Assembly: GCA_910575035.1 (NCBI GenBank)
Contig: CAJTDL010000034.1
Span: 1-50,410, forward strand
DNA length: 50,410 bases
Reading direction: 5' to 3'
Source of the DNA: Lachnospiraceae bacterium
GTDB lineage: Bacteria > Bacillota > Clostridia > Lachnospirales > Lachnospiraceae
This document shows positions 16,555 to 24,031 of the stretch, piece by piece (positions within the stretch are counted from its first letter, which is position 1; every line of letters begins with the position of its first letter). A model generated the notes under the pieces. The model made no database searches. It saw only the letters and a list, made by a program, of their open reading frames with translations, and had not been told where the DNA came from. A program made the translations under genes and the position numbers.

Positions 16555-16603
16555 AGGAAAGGCTGGATAAAGATAGTTTACTGTACTAAGGATAAAGAGG
16601 AAG

Positions 16604-16625
16604 AGGGCTCACAGGCCCTTTTTCT
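16604..16625 (+). terminator. terminator after nudC
   Basis: AGGGC (16604-16608) pairs with GCCCT (16615-16619), followed by a T run. Confidence 0.75.
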
Positions 16626-16760
16626 ATGTGCGGCGGTCTGTCGTATCCGCAGGCACGTCTGACAACAGAAACCGCTTGGAAAGCGGGGGAGTCAGAGTTA
16701 ATATGCTTACACGGCGGTTTGCGTTTGCGCCGCCCCTATATCGGACGAATGGCGAAAAAC
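16626..16760. repeat. LytTR-regulator leader repeat, copy 1
   Basis: About 135 bp upstream of the first LytTR regulator, closely matched at 29082-29180 upstream of the second. Both share GGAAAGCGGGGGA, ATGCTTACACGGCGGTTTGC, a GGCGG/CCGCC hairpin (16713-16734) and TATCGGACGAATGGCGAAAAA. The leader is more alike than the regulator genes that follow it. Confidence 0.65.
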
Positions 16761-16799
16761 TTTAGACCTGTTTTGGGATTTTTTCAGGAGAGAAAAAGA

Positions 16800-16832
16800 T
16801 TTCGTTCCCTTTCAAATAGGGTTTCGTTCCCT
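16800..16832 (+). promoter_or_regulatory. candidate LytTR operator (direct repeat)
   Basis: A perfect 11-bp direct repeat, TTTCGTTCCCT, at 16800-16810 and 16822-16832, 22 bp apart. LytTR domains bind two roughly 9-bp direct repeats (core GTT) separated by 12-13 bp, which this fits. It lies about 100 nt before the regulator start. Confidence 0.6.
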
Positions 16833-16929
16833 CGCGGCTGACTGCGCCAAAATTCTGCCGATATAAAAAGTAAAAAGAACTGCCCGTGGGGAAGCTGTTC
16901 TCATGGGAAATGAATTGCAGGTGATGGGA

Positions 16930-17640
16930 TTGAACATAGCCATATGCGATGATGAGGAAATCATCCGCGAACAGATAAAGGAACTGACAGAAAAAGAAAA
17001 ATCAGGATTATGCATGGAACTTTATGAGACAGGAGATGCGCTGCTTGCCTCCGGGAAGCAGTTTGATATTGTGTTCCTTGACATACAGATGGAAGGAACG
17101 GATGGGATCGAAACGGCGAAAAGGCTCAGGCAGAGGGATGAAGATACCATACTGATCTTCATAACGGGTATCCGGGAATATGTTTTCGAGGCGTTTGATG
17201 TGGCGGCGTTCCACTATCTGTTAAAGCCCATTGAGGAAGAAAAGTTCCAGGAGGTATTCCACCGGGCAGAGCGGGAACTGGAAAAGAGGAAGAGTAAGCG
17301 GCGGGAAACAGTGTTCATAAAGACGAGGAACAGGAGTTTTTCACTGGAAAAGGACAGCATCCTCTATATTGAGAGCAGGGGGAAGAAGGTGGAGATTCAC
17401 ACCACGGGGGAGACCATAGAGGCATATGCGTCCATGAATGAAATGGAGGGGCAGCTTGGAGGCGGGTTCTTCCGCTGCCACAGGGGGTATCTGGTGAACA
17501 TGGCATATGTGGCGGAATATGACAGCGGGAGCATTACCCTGAATAACGGAGGGTATGTCTATCTGGCAAAAGAGAAATACGGGGAGTTTGTGAAAGCCTA
17601 TATGCGGTATCTGAGAAACGGGGTGGGTGCTGATGGCTGA
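16930..17640 (+). CDS. LytTR family response regulator
   Basis: A 236-residue AgrA/LytR-type regulator. The receiver domain has acidic residues C-D-D-E near 6-9, the phosphoacceptor Asp51 in F-L-D-I-Q-M, and a late K-P-I at the receiver end. The LytTR DNA-binding domain (about 135-235) has R-N-R-S-F-S-L...I-L-Y-I-E-S-R-G-K-K-V and F-F-R-C-H-R-G-Y-L-V-N. The start is taken as TTG 16930 behind AGGTGATG, the same leader as in the paralogue at 29288; ATG 16924 is an alternative. Its partner kinase gene directly downstream is truncated, so it may be orphaned or served by the kinase at 30001. Confidence 0.9.
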   Translation: MNIAICDDEEIIREQIKELTEKEKSGLCMELYETGDALLASGKQFDIVFLDIQMEGTDGIETAKRLRQRDEDTILIFITGIREYVFEAFDVAAFHYLLKPIEEEKFQEVFHRAERELEKRKSKRRETVFIKTRNRSFSLEKDSILYIESRGKKVEIHTTGETIEAYASMNEMEGQLGGGFFRCHRGYLVNMAYVAEYDSGSITLNNGGYVYLAKEKYGEFVKAYMRYLRNGVGADG

Positions 17641-18055
17641 ATGGATTATGGGATTGATCGGGGTTTTACTGTGCCTGTTTGAAGGGTACTGCATACAGTC
17701 CTTTTTTGGCAGGTTTGCCGTGCCAAAGCTGTGCAGGATAAGGAATGCGGGGTGGGCTGCGGGCATTGCATGGATTGTGATAAGGGCATTCAGTGAGGGG
17801 CTGTATTCTGACACGGACAGCGTATCGTTAATCATGGAACTGCTTTTTACATTCATGGAGCGTAGCCAGGAGGTGGCGGAAGAACGGAAACAGCAGATGG
17901 AAATAGCTTACAGGAAACAGGCTGTGGCGGAGTTTTTTGCCAGCCGTACAATGGATATGAGCAGAGTTACATACACGGGTACACCGGGTGTTATGGGTTC
18001 TGCGGTTGCGGCATATGAACGGAACATTATGGAAGCGGCGGGCATTTTGAAGTAA
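17633..18055 (+). pseudogene. truncated sensor-kinase membrane segment fused to unrelated tail
   Basis: A 140-residue frame overlapping the LytTR regulator stop, as the intact kinase at 30001 overlaps its own regulator. The first 65 residues look like the start of an AgrC-type sensor (hydrophobic W-I-M-G-L-I-G-V-L-L-C-L-F, then a second segment). No H-box or ATPase follows. From about residue 65 the sequence turns polar and charged (M-E-R-S-Q-E-V-A-E-E-R-K-Q-Q), ending with T-Y-T-G-T-P-G-V-M-G-S-A-V-A-A-Y-E-R. An internal deletion probably joined the kinase start to the end of a small array protein. It could still be expressed as a membrane-anchored protein. Confidence 0.6.
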
Positions 18056-18063
18056 AGCAGGAT

Positions 18064-18118
18064 ATGCCCGGACTTGCCACAAGGGGGCATGGGCGGCCCT
18101 GAATGACAGAGGGGCCGC
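18064..18118 (+). ncRNA. repeated two-hairpin leader RNA element, copy 1
   Basis: Stem 1 is ATGCCC (18064-18069) with GGGCAT (18085-18090) around a 15-nt loop beginning GGACTT. Stem 2 is GCGGCCC (18093-18099) with GGGCCGC (18112-18118) around TGAATGACAGAG. Three further copies (19771, 22590, 32460) keep the loop lengths and stem pairing while the paired bases change. It ends about 30 nt before the next start codon. The class is not recognised. Confidence 0.65.
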
Positions 18119-18149
18119 AGGTAAGATTTTTTGAAGGAGGATGAGAATT

Positions 18150-18845
18150 ATGTCAATGGAGATCACAAACAATTACAGCGATTATGGGAAAGGCTACACA
18201 AATACTGCAAAGGAAGGTAATGTGACGACAAGCACGGTGGAACTGAAAACCTCGACCGGGGGAACAAAAACGGAGCAGATTAAGACGGGTTACAGCAATG
18301 TCAATGATTATTCCAAATATCTGCAGGGCAAGTACAGCTATATGAATTCGGGTACAACTTCCATGCAGGGCGTTCCGACAACGGTATCCGTATCGGGCGC
18401 TTTCCTGAAGAAATGTATGAACGACCCGGAAAAAGCAAAGTATCTGGAGGAAAATCTGGCGGCATTGCCGGATTGTGCGAAAAGCGCAGTATCGAGTTGC
18501 CGTGGAACGCTGACCAATCTCAGCTACAGTGTTGATGCAAATGGGAATATTTCAGTAGCAATCTCTGGCACAAGTGACCCGGATGGAAAAATAGCCAAAG
18601 AGAATGCAGAACGGAGGGCGAAAGAGAAGAAAGCAGCCGAAGAAAAGGCCGCCGAGAGGCGCAAGGAGAAAAAAGCGGAGGAAGAAAAGGCGGAGGAACG
18701 GCGGGCAGAAAGAAAAGAGGGGATGGAAGGTACGTTCACGGTATCTGCCACTGGCACGGATGTGAAAAGCGTTACACAGAGTATTGTTGCGGCGGTATCC
18801 GGCACATCGTCATCCACAGGGGGAAGTTTTGACATCAAGGCATAA
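18150..18845 (+). CDS. array protein with coiled coil and C-terminal FDIKA tag
   Basis: A 231-residue protein of unknown function. It has no signal peptide or membrane segment. The N-terminal part is polar (M-S-M-E-I-T-N-N-Y-S-D-Y-G-K-G-Y), residues 70-150 are mixed, and 150-200 are a highly charged Ala/Glu/Lys/Arg helix. The last residues are G-G-S-F-D-I-K-A, the tag shared with several unrelated neighbours. The ATG at 18150 follows GGAGG by 9 nt; the ATG at 18141 is too close to it. It is the first gene behind leader RNA copy 1 and heads the small-protein array. It may belong to one of the clostridial DUF families, but I cannot name it with confidence. Confidence 0.75.
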   Translation: MSMEITNNYSDYGKGYTNTAKEGNVTTSTVELKTSTGGTKTEQIKTGYSNVNDYSKYLQGKYSYMNSGTTSMQGVPTTVSVSGAFLKKCMNDPEKAKYLEENLAALPDCAKSAVSSCRGTLTNLSYSVDANGNISVAISGTSDPDGKIAKENAERRAKEKKAAEEKAAERRKEKKAEEEKAEERRAERKEGMEGTFTVSATGTDVKSVTQSIVAAVSGTSSSTGGSFDIKA

Positions 18846-18856
18846 GGCCCCTTATT

Positions 18857-18888
18857 CCGCAGAGGCGCAGAAGATTTTGCCTCTGCGG
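18857..18888. repeat. 10-bp intergenic hairpin
   Basis: CCGCAGAGGC (18857-18866) and GCCTCTGCGG (18879-18888) form a perfect stem right after the preceding gene, without a T run. The same hairpin is found at 32275-32306, and a weaker relative follows the gene ending at 19641. It may protect or process the polycistronic transcript. Confidence 0.6.
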
Positions 18889-18911
18889 TCTGCCCGGAGG
18901 CGAGGGGCGGT

Positions 18912-18935
18912 ATGAGATTTGACAGGGGAAGTTAG
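18912..18935 (+). CDS. conserved 7-residue micro-ORF, copy 1
   Basis: ATG to TAG encoding M-R-F-D-R-G-S. The same micro-ORF recurs at 19720 (identical peptide), 22539 (M-E-F-G-R-G-G) and 32410 (M-K-F-D-R-G-G), each time after an array gene and before the next. Here it ends 16 nt before the start of the next gene. It may be a leader peptide, a signal, or simply part of a repeated DNA or RNA element. Confidence 0.4.
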   Translation: MRFDRGS

Positions 18936-18951
18936 AAGGGAGGATGATAGT

Positions 18952-19641
18952 ATGTCAAAGATTACAGATTACAGTTTTTTATTTCAAAGTATGTTTGGAA
19001 CGAAAAGTAATGCCGGGGTGGTAAATCCACTCAAAGTATCGGATTTGTCAAACGGCTCCCTGAGGTCGCAGTTAAAAGCGGCGGGAATCGATACGAACAG
19101 CGCACAGTATAAGGCGGCTGTTAAGGAAATGACAAAGCACGCCGGAAGCAGTGGGATGTTCACCAATGTGCAGGCAATTAAAAACCTGATGAAGCAGTAT
19201 GATAAGGATGGGGATTACATAGACCCAACCACAGGGCTTGCCGGACTGCTCGTGACGGAGGAAAATGCTGCGAGCAGGAAACGGATTATTTCTATTCCCG
19301 AAAGCAGCAGGGATGAGATGTTTGAACTTACGAAAAAGGAATTCCTGCAGGGCAACGGTATGGGGAATGGGGATACAACGAAAAGGTCAGATGTTTACAC
19401 GGATTTGTATCGGAAGACAAGTAAAAATGAGCGTCTGGCGGCAGGGCATACAATGTCACAGTATGAACGGGTCTATACACAGGCATTTATTGCGGCGGCA
19501 AAGGCAGCAGACCCTGCATGGAAAGCGGGAAAGCCCATCAAACCCGGCGCTTTGGATGGCATTACAAGGGAATCCGTGGAAGCGGACTTGAAAAAGTCGG
19601 GAAGCTCGCTTGCCCGGTCATCATTAGATATACAGATATAA
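18952..19641 (+). CDS. array protein with N-terminal DYSxLFQ motif and C-terminal SSLDIQI tag
   Basis: A 229-residue soluble protein without signal peptide, similar to the DUF3879-type clostridial proteins (family name from memory). The N-terminus reads M-S-K-I-T-D-Y-S-F-L-F-Q-S-M-F-G and the C-terminus R-S-S-L-D-I-Q-I. The central block P-E-S-S-R-D-E-M-F-E-L-T-K-K-E-F is identical in the paralogue at 36113. A Q-Y-D-K-D-G-D-Y-I-D-P segment resembles a calcium-binding loop. GGGAGG precedes the ATG at 18952, 16 nt after micro-ORF copy 1. A third relative survives only as a C-terminal scrap at 32191-32256. Function unknown; non-classical export is possible. Confidence 0.8.
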   Translation: MSKITDYSFLFQSMFGTKSNAGVVNPLKVSDLSNGSLRSQLKAAGIDTNSAQYKAAVKEMTKHAGSSGMFTNVQAIKNLMKQYDKDGDYIDPTTGLAGLLVTEENAASRKRIISIPESSRDEMFELTKKEFLQGNGMGNGDTTKRSDVYTDLYRKTSKNERLAAGHTMSQYERVYTQAFIAAAKAADPAWKAGKPIKPGALDGITRESVEADLKKSGSSLARSSLDIQI

Positions 19642-19719
19642 CCTATACACCTTATTCAGCAGAGGGGCAAAAACCATGCGCCCCTGCCGGGGGTAATTTG
19701 GAAGGAGGTGAAGGCCGGT

Positions 19720-19743
19720 ATGAGATTTGACAGGGGAAGTTAG
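19720..19743 (+). CDS. conserved 7-residue micro-ORF, copy 2
   Basis: Encodes M-R-F-D-R-G-S behind a strong GGAAGGAGGTG site (19700-19710). Its stop precedes leader RNA copy 2 by 27 nt. A further frame from ATG 19756 (M-E-V-M-N-R-S-D-L-L) runs through the RNA element and is only partly kept in the other copies. Confidence 0.45.
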   Translation: MRFDRGS

Positions 19744-19770
19744 GCGGTATGTCTGCATGGAGGTAATGAA

Positions 19771-19825
19771 CCGCTCGGACTTATTACGAGGGAGCGGATG
19801 CGGCTCTGACCGACAGAGGGGCTGC
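19771..19825 (+). ncRNA. repeated two-hairpin leader RNA element, copy 2
   Basis: Stem 1 is CCGCTC (19771-19776) with GAGCGG (19792-19797); the 15-nt loop starts GGACTT. Stem 2 is GCGGCTC (19800-19806) with GGGCTGC (19819-19825) around TGACCGACAGAG. It ends 36 nt before the start codon at 19862, so it would be part of the 5' leader. Confidence 0.65.
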
Positions 19826-19861
19826 CATTAAAAGAATTGATGACAATAGAGGATTTGAAAA

Positions 19862-20398
19862 ATGAATGTAAATGGAATAGGGGCAACGGGATACCCGGCA
19901 TGGCAGGGAGCGAGAAAGGCAGAAGGCAGTACGAAGGACGATTTCGGGGCAAATGTGAAATCAACAGGAAACGTAGTACATATTGCCCCTGACGCAGTAT
20001 TTTCCATCCATCATGTAAAGACAGGGGAAAGTGCAAACGTATACCGGGCGGATGATTTTTCAGAGGACAATCCGGTCTATCTTGTGAAAGGCACTGACAT
20101 AAACGGAAATGAATACGAGCAGACAGTGGATGTGAGCAAGGTAAATCCGAATAGCTGCTCTTATACGGAGATGCTTGCGTTAAATGCACATACAGGGAAT
20201 AAGTCAGACAGCAATTTTATGACCATGTCGATACTGAAAGATAAGATGGACGGCACTTCCTACCACGAAAAAGCGGATTATATGGCAATGGCGCATGAGC
20301 TTATGAATGACATGAAAACGCTTGGAAATTGGGACGGGTATCTGCGGTATGGGAAGTGGATCAACGATATCCTTACTTTCTGTAAAGTCAAATCATGA
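19862..20398 (+). CDS. array protein with MNVNGIG N-terminus
   Basis: A 178-residue protein of unknown function, without signal peptide. It begins M-N-V-N-G-I-G-A-T-G-Y-P-A-W-Q-G-A-R-K, shared with 22671 and the pseudogene at 32551. The middle holds V-Y-L-V-K-G-T-D-I-N-G-N-E-Y-E-Q-T-V-D-V-S-K-V, also common to the three. It has no LDIKA-type tag. The ribosome site is modest (GAGGATTTGAAA), and leader RNA copy 2 and micro-ORF copy 2 lie upstream. The family relation is visible; the function is not. Confidence 0.78.
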   Translation: MNVNGIGATGYPAWQGARKAEGSTKDDFGANVKSTGNVVHIAPDAVFSIHHVKTGESANVYRADDFSEDNPVYLVKGTDINGNEYEQTVDVSKVNPNSCSYTEMLALNAHTGNKSDSNFMTMSILKDKMDGTSYHEKADYMAMAHELMNDMKTLGNWDGYLRYGKWINDILTFCKVKS

Positions 20399-20423
20399 TT
20401 GAAAAACAGCCTGCCCAACGGCT

Positions 20424-20482
20424 TCATATCCCCGATAAGCCACGGAGGGCAGGCATCCCTGGCGTTCCTGCAGATTGGGGAA
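20424..20482 (+). repeat. TATCCCC leader element, copy 1
   Basis: CATATCCCCGATAAGCCACGG opens and CAGATTGGGGAA closes the element; TCCCC (20429-20433) can pair with GGGGA (20477-20481). Related copies lie at 21983-22050 and 33111-33169, with a partial one at about 22488-22515. It lies about 50 nt before the gene at 20530, so it may be another structured leader. Confidence 0.55.
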
Positions 20483-20529
20483 TCGAGGGAGCAGGAGGAG
20501 AACGGAAAAAGAATGGAGGATATTTAAGA

Positions 20530-21960
20530 ATGAGTGTTAGTGGAATCGGAAGCGGTGCGGCAAAGGAATATTCCGCCTTATATTATAGTAATCAGGTGGC
20601 TGCATCCCGGCACAGGGCAGGGGAAGTAAAAATATCTGCAAAGGCTGACAATGTGGTGAAAACACGCCAAAGGGAGCAGGACGTTCCGGTCTATGCGGAG
20701 CGGGCATCCCAAAGCAGCAGCCTGCCACAGCAGGACAGCGCAACAACATTTCCCATGCCATCTGTCATTGCGAAATATGAAAAATATACGAAGGCCATTG
20801 ATGAGCATTACGCAAAGGTAAATGAAGAAAATAGAAAATTTGATAATCCGTCAAAGCATATATGGGATAAATACTATAACACAAAATCCCCTTATTATGT
20901 GAAGGGGCTGACACAGAGGGAGCGTGAGATATGTGCGGAATCCGAAAGGCGTGTCCTGAACGGGCTTCCGGCGGCAGTGAACAGCTATGACCCGGTGATC
21001 CAGAAGAACTTTGGCGGAATCGTGAACGATGAGGAATGGAATGATGAAGTGCGGCGCGGCATGAATGATTCCATCAACCGGCTTTTTGCGGAAAACGGCA
21101 TTGACATACCGGAAGGGGCAGACCTGCGCCTGCGGGTTGACCCGTATGAGTACAAAATCCATGCAGGCGGTGTGGACGGGGCGCTGGCAAGGCAGATAGA
21201 GGAAGCCCTGAACAGGGGAAACAATGGAAGATACCTGTATGAGCATCTGCGCTGGTGCAATCCGGCGAATAACGGGTTTGAGCAGCCCAGGCAGTATTTA
21301 TATGACACGGCATACCAGGAGAAGGCAGTCATGTGGCATTTTGTAAATGACATGACAGGGCTGGACATGAGGGAACTGGAAAACAGGGACGGGGTGATCT
21401 ATACGCCGGATGGGCGGAACCTATGGGATGTAGTAACAGAGCAGTATAATGAAAAGCGGGTAAATGGTGAGATGGATGCCCTGCCTATGGAATCCTTGTA
21501 TAAAGATTATCAGGTATTTGTTAACGAGGGATGGGATAAGGAAGATGGGCGCGGGCTTACCATCGGCTATAAAAATGGCAGCCTTTATGACATTGATACG
21601 GACTACGGATACGGGCCGGGCCAGAGGGAATGGCTGGAGGATAGCAGGAATCGGCACAGCCGGTATTGGGAAAATTACCGTAAAGAGCGGGAGGAGACCC
21701 TGCGCAGGGAAAAAGCGGAGCCGACAGCCTATGAGAAATGGCTGGACGGGCAGATGGCATATACGGAGGAAGTCCTTTCAGAGCTGGGGAACAGGACATA
21801 CGGGAAGAGTGGGACACTGCTGTCCCAGCCGGATCTGAAAGCGATGCAGCAGCTATTGGATTATGCAGTCAGTAATGGGCGTGTTGTACCTCTTACGAAA
21901 GAAGTATTGCGCCTTCCGGGCAGGGGAATGCTGCGGGGCGGCCTTGATATAAAGGCATAG
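20530..21960 (+). CDS. large array protein with MSVSGIG N-terminus and C-terminal GGLDIKA tag
   Basis: A 476-residue soluble protein, the largest of the array. It starts M-S-V-S-G-I-G-S-G like the MNVNGIG proteins and ends G-G-L-D-I-K-A like the tagged ones, so it carries both shared termini. The middle is hydrophilic, rich in Tyr, Arg and Glu, with Y-Y-N-T-K-S-P-Y-Y-V-K-G-L-T and D-T-D-Y-G-Y-G-P-G segments. It resembles DUF4885-type proteins (from memory, not checked). The ATG at 20530 follows GGAGG by about 10 nt; the frame is open further upstream but that part overlaps the leader element. Function unknown. Confidence 0.8.
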   Translation: MSVSGIGSGAAKEYSALYYSNQVAASRHRAGEVKISAKADNVVKTRQREQDVPVYAERASQSSSLPQQDSATTFPMPSVIAKYEKYTKAIDEHYAKVNEENRKFDNPSKHIWDKYYNTKSPYYVKGLTQREREICAESERRVLNGLPAAVNSYDPVIQKNFGGIVNDEEWNDEVRRGMNDSINRLFAENGIDIPEGADLRLRVDPYEYKIHAGGVDGALARQIEEALNRGNNGRYLYEHLRWCNPANNGFEQPRQYLYDTAYQEKAVMWHFVNDMTGLDMRELENRDGVIYTPDGRNLWDVVTEQYNEKRVNGEMDALPMESLYKDYQVFVNEGWDKEDGRGLTIGYKNGSLYDIDTDYGYGPGQREWLEDSRNRHSRYWENYRKEREETLRREKAEPTAYEKWLDGQMAYTEEVLSELGNRTYGKSGTLLSQPDLKAMQQLLDYAVSNGRVVPLTKEVLRLPGRGMLRGGLDIKA

Positions 21961-21982
21961 AAGGAGATGGATTCTATGGTTT

Positions 21983-22050
21983 CATATCCCCGATAAGCCA
22001 CAGCCCAACAAGGCAGGGCGGGTATCCCCGGTTTCTCGGCAGATTGGGGA
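21983..22050 (+). repeat. TATCCCC leader element, copy 2
   Basis: Same element as at 20424: TCCCC (21987-21991) and GGGGA (22046-22050) at its ends, GATAAGCCACAG after the first arm and GGCAGATT before the second. It lies between the 476-residue protein and the lipoprotein gene. Confidence 0.5.
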
Positions 22051-22086
22051 AAAGGGAAAAAATGAATGGAGGCAAAAGAGATATTG

Positions 22087-22479
22087 ATGAAAAAAGCAAG
22101 ATTTTTGTTGGTACTGATATGTATTCTCTCATTGACGGGGTGTGGAATGATAGCCAGCGCGGAGGAAGAAACTTTACAGCCGGATACGGAAGAAAATGCC
22201 GTGTCAGTAAACTTTGATGATGTGGCAACGCAAAGCGAACCCACTGAACAGTTTTGTAGTCATCTGGTACAGTTTACAGAAAGTACGTTCACAGATGAAG
22301 AAGGAATTGAATCAGCGGATGCAATAGTGTCTTATGATGAAGGAACAGAGCAGTATTCAATAGAATTATCGTTAAAGACGAATGGTAAGGTGGACAGTGA
22401 GAAAATTGAAGAATATAAAACCTATCTGAGCAAAACATATGCAGATGTGATTTTGATTATTGATGGGGAGGTTATGTAA
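22087..22479 (+). CDS. small lipoprotein of unknown function
   Basis: A 130-residue protein with an N-terminal K-K-A-R, a hydrophobic stretch and the lipobox L-T-G-C (Cys about residue 18), so it should be exported and lipid-anchored. The mature part is acidic and ends with Y-L-S-K-T-Y-A-D-V-I-L-I-I-D-G-E. It is the only array member with a classical signal. GGAGG at 22068-22072 is a little far from ATG 22087; TTG 22084 or ATG 22066 in the same frame are alternatives. It might be a receptor, inhibitor or immunity protein for the neighbours; that is speculation. Confidence 0.75.
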   Translation: MKKARFLLVLICILSLTGCGMIASAEEETLQPDTEENAVSVNFDDVATQSEPTEQFCSHLVQFTESTFTDEEGIESADAIVSYDEGTEQYSIELSLKTNGKVDSEKIEEYKTYLSKTYADVILIIDGEVM

Positions 22480-22538
22480 GGAAAAAGGGCGGGCATCCCC
22501 GGTTTCCGGCAGATCAGTGAGAGGAGGTGAAGACCGGT

Positions 22539-22562
22539 ATGGAATTTGGCCGGGGAGGTTAA
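22539..22562 (+). CDS. conserved 7-residue micro-ORF, copy 3
   Basis: Encodes M-E-F-G-R-G-G (stop TAA) behind GAGAGGAGGTG. Relative to copies 1-2 it has missense changes, a synonymous AGG-to-CGG change and TAG changed to TAA, so the frame and stop are kept. Confidence 0.42.
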   Translation: MEFGRGG

Positions 22563-22589
22563 CAGGCATATTTGCATGGAGACAATGAA

Positions 22590-22642
22590 CTGCTCGGACT
22601 TTTTACAAGGGAGCGGATGTAGCTTTGATTGACAGAGGGGCT
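22590..22642 (+). ncRNA. repeated two-hairpin leader RNA element, copy 3
   Basis: Stem 1 is CTGCTC (22590-22595) with GAGCGG (22611-22616) through a U-G pair; the 15-nt loop starts GGACTT. Stem 2 core is AGCTT (22621-22625) with GGGCT (22638-22642) around TGATTGACAGAG. It lies 28 nt before the start at 22671. Confidence 0.6.
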
Positions 22643-22670
22643 GACAAAAATAATGGAGGAGATTAAGAAA

Positions 22671-23234
22671 ATGAATGTAAATGGAATAGGGGCAGGATAC
22701 CCGGTAACAGGGTATGAAACGAGAAGGGCAAGAAGGAATTATGCTGACCAGATGTGCAATATGATTCCGGCAACACAGGCATCCGGCGGCACATTTGAGC
22801 TACATATTTCAAATGATAAGGACGGAAAGGCAATCGGTTCAATGTGCGGGGCGGATTATTCCCTTACGGTCTACCAGCCGAAGGACTTTGACCCTGCAAA
22901 CCCGGTATATAAAGTGAAAGTATGGGATAAAGGCGGAAATGTGACAGAACGCATGGTGGATGTGTCGAAAGTTGACACAGCGGGCAGTGATTATATAGAT
23001 ATGTTTGCATATTCCAGCCATTTATCAGCAAGCGGGAAATGTCCGGGCGCACAGTCTGCTTTTATCAGGGCAGGGGCGAATCAGCATGGCGCTGACAATA
23101 GGACACATGATGACCTGTTCGGGATGAAAGATTGGATTAGCGTTTTAAAGGATGCCATGCAGACGCAGTATGATGCGGGGAATCTGAAAGGATATTTGGA
23201 TTATAAGCAGTTTTGGGATTTTTTGGAGAAGTAG
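22671..23234 (+). CDS. array protein with MNVNGIG N-terminus
   Basis: A 187-residue relative of 19862. It shares M-N-V-N-G-I-G-A-G-Y-P, a D-F-D-P-A-N-P-V-Y-K-V-K-V segment (compare D-F-S-E-D-N-P-V-Y-L-V-K-G) and T-E-R-M-V-D-V-S-K-V. The rest has diverged. It has no signal peptide and ends F-W-D-F-L-E-K, like the pseudogene at 32551 (Y-W-D-F-M-N-K-K). ATGGAGGAGATT precedes the ATG at 22671. It is the last long gene of the first array. Function unknown. Confidence 0.78.
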   Translation: MNVNGIGAGYPVTGYETRRARRNYADQMCNMIPATQASGGTFELHISNDKDGKAIGSMCGADYSLTVYQPKDFDPANPVYKVKVWDKGGNVTERMVDVSKVDTAGSDYIDMFAYSSHLSASGKCPGAQSAFIRAGANQHGADNRTHDDLFGMKDWISVLKDAMQTQYDAGNLKGYLDYKQFWDFLEK

Positions 23235-23369
23235 GATTACCAATAAAGCACAAAGGATAAAAGGGAACTGGCAGATATAGGCTGGTTCCCTTGTTACATA
23301 TCAGTACGGGGAGGCGGAAAATAAGGCCGGTTACTGGCCGGAGTGGAGTAAAGGAGGAGACGGTGGCAG

Positions 23370-23552
23370 ATGGAAGAAATCAGATGCCCCAACCCCAAAT
23401 GCAGGCGGCGCATTTTGGACGATGAGTGGACGGAGACGGAGTGGACCGTCCTGGAGATCAAATGCCAGCACTGCGGAAAACTGGTAAGGCTGTACTGCGG
23501 GCCGGACGGGATTGAAGCGGGTATATACGGGAGGAAAAAACGGCGGAGGTGA
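23370..23552 (+). CDS. small zinc-ribbon protein
   Basis: A 60-residue protein with two Cys pairs, C-P-N-P-K-C (6-11) and C-Q-H-C (33-36), and a basic tail G-R-K-K-R-R-R. The spacing fits a Com-like zinc ribbon, possibly nucleic-acid binding. GGAGGAGACGG precedes the ATG. A second small ribbon lies at 23714. Confidence 0.7.
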   Translation: MEEIRCPNPKCRRRILDDEWTETEWTVLEIKCQHCGKLVRLYCGPDGIEAGIYGRKKRRR

Positions 23553-23713
23553 TTCTGCTGTTTTTTTTATGCATAAATGATTAAGGCAGTGATTTTCAGC
23601 CCATACTTATAACAGGCAATGGAAATTTATGGAAATTTCTACCGATGGGATATTTTATGCAGGATGCATAGCATGGCATTGTCATCCAAAACAGGCTGTG
23701 GGAGGTATACGGT

Positions 23714-23860
23714 ATGTGTATGGTTCCCGCTTGCAAAGGACGGATCTGCGATTTAATTGCCACCGCAGGAGGGCGCGTAGTCTTAAAGGTCAAATGCCCT
23801 GAATGCGGGAGGATAGTCAAATTGGAATGGCTACTACAGGTCACGGAGACAGCTAAATAA
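23714..23860 (+). CDS. 48-residue zinc-ribbon protein
   Basis: A short frame with G-G-G-A-G-G 9 nt before the ATG. It encodes M-C-M-V-P-A-C-K-G-R-I-C followed by V-K-C-P-E-C-G-R-I-V-K-L-E, so the C-x2-C pair and preceding Cys residues fit a small zinc ribbon. The C-terminal half aligns with the 60-residue neighbour (E-I-K-C-Q-H-C-G-K-L-V-R-L). The two are probably paralogues; the role is unknown. Confidence 0.6.
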   Translation: MCMVPACKGRICDLIATAGGRVVLKVKCPECGRIVKLEWLLQVTETAK

Positions 23861-23904
23861 GACTTACTACCGAGCGAGTGGAACCAGGGGACATCGAGTC
23901 ACGA

Positions 23905-23957
23905 ATGGCCGGAGTGAAGCTAGAGACAATGAGCCTTAGCTTACTCCGCCATTTTTC
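23905..23957 (+). terminator. strong terminator at the end of the first array
   Basis: ATGGCCGGAGTGAAGCTA pairs almost fully with TAGCTTACTCCGCCAT (23937-23952), followed by TTTTT. This closes the LytTR/array region. Confidence 0.8.
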
Positions 23958-23987
23958 CATTTTAAATCAATTTCATATCAAAAATAG

Positions 23988-24030
23988 AAGCGTTTCTGGC
24001 TTTACGAAGGCGTAAAGAAAGGAACGCTTT
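23988..24030 (+). promoter_or_regulatory. nested hairpin over a ribosome site
   Basis: AAGCGTTTC (23988-23996) opposes GAACGCTTT (24022-24030), and CTTTAC (24000-24005) pairs with GTAAAG (24012-24017). The AAAGGAA ribosome site of the following frame is in the 3' side of the structure, 1-10 nt before the ATG at 24032. It could control translation, or be an element end. Confidence 0.45.
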
Positions 24031-24031
24031 T

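Noticed and set aside
18064-18118. Leader RNA considered as a known riboswitch (cobalamin, TPP, c-di-GMP)
   Set aside because: None of the conserved cores I know for these classes is present; left unclassified.
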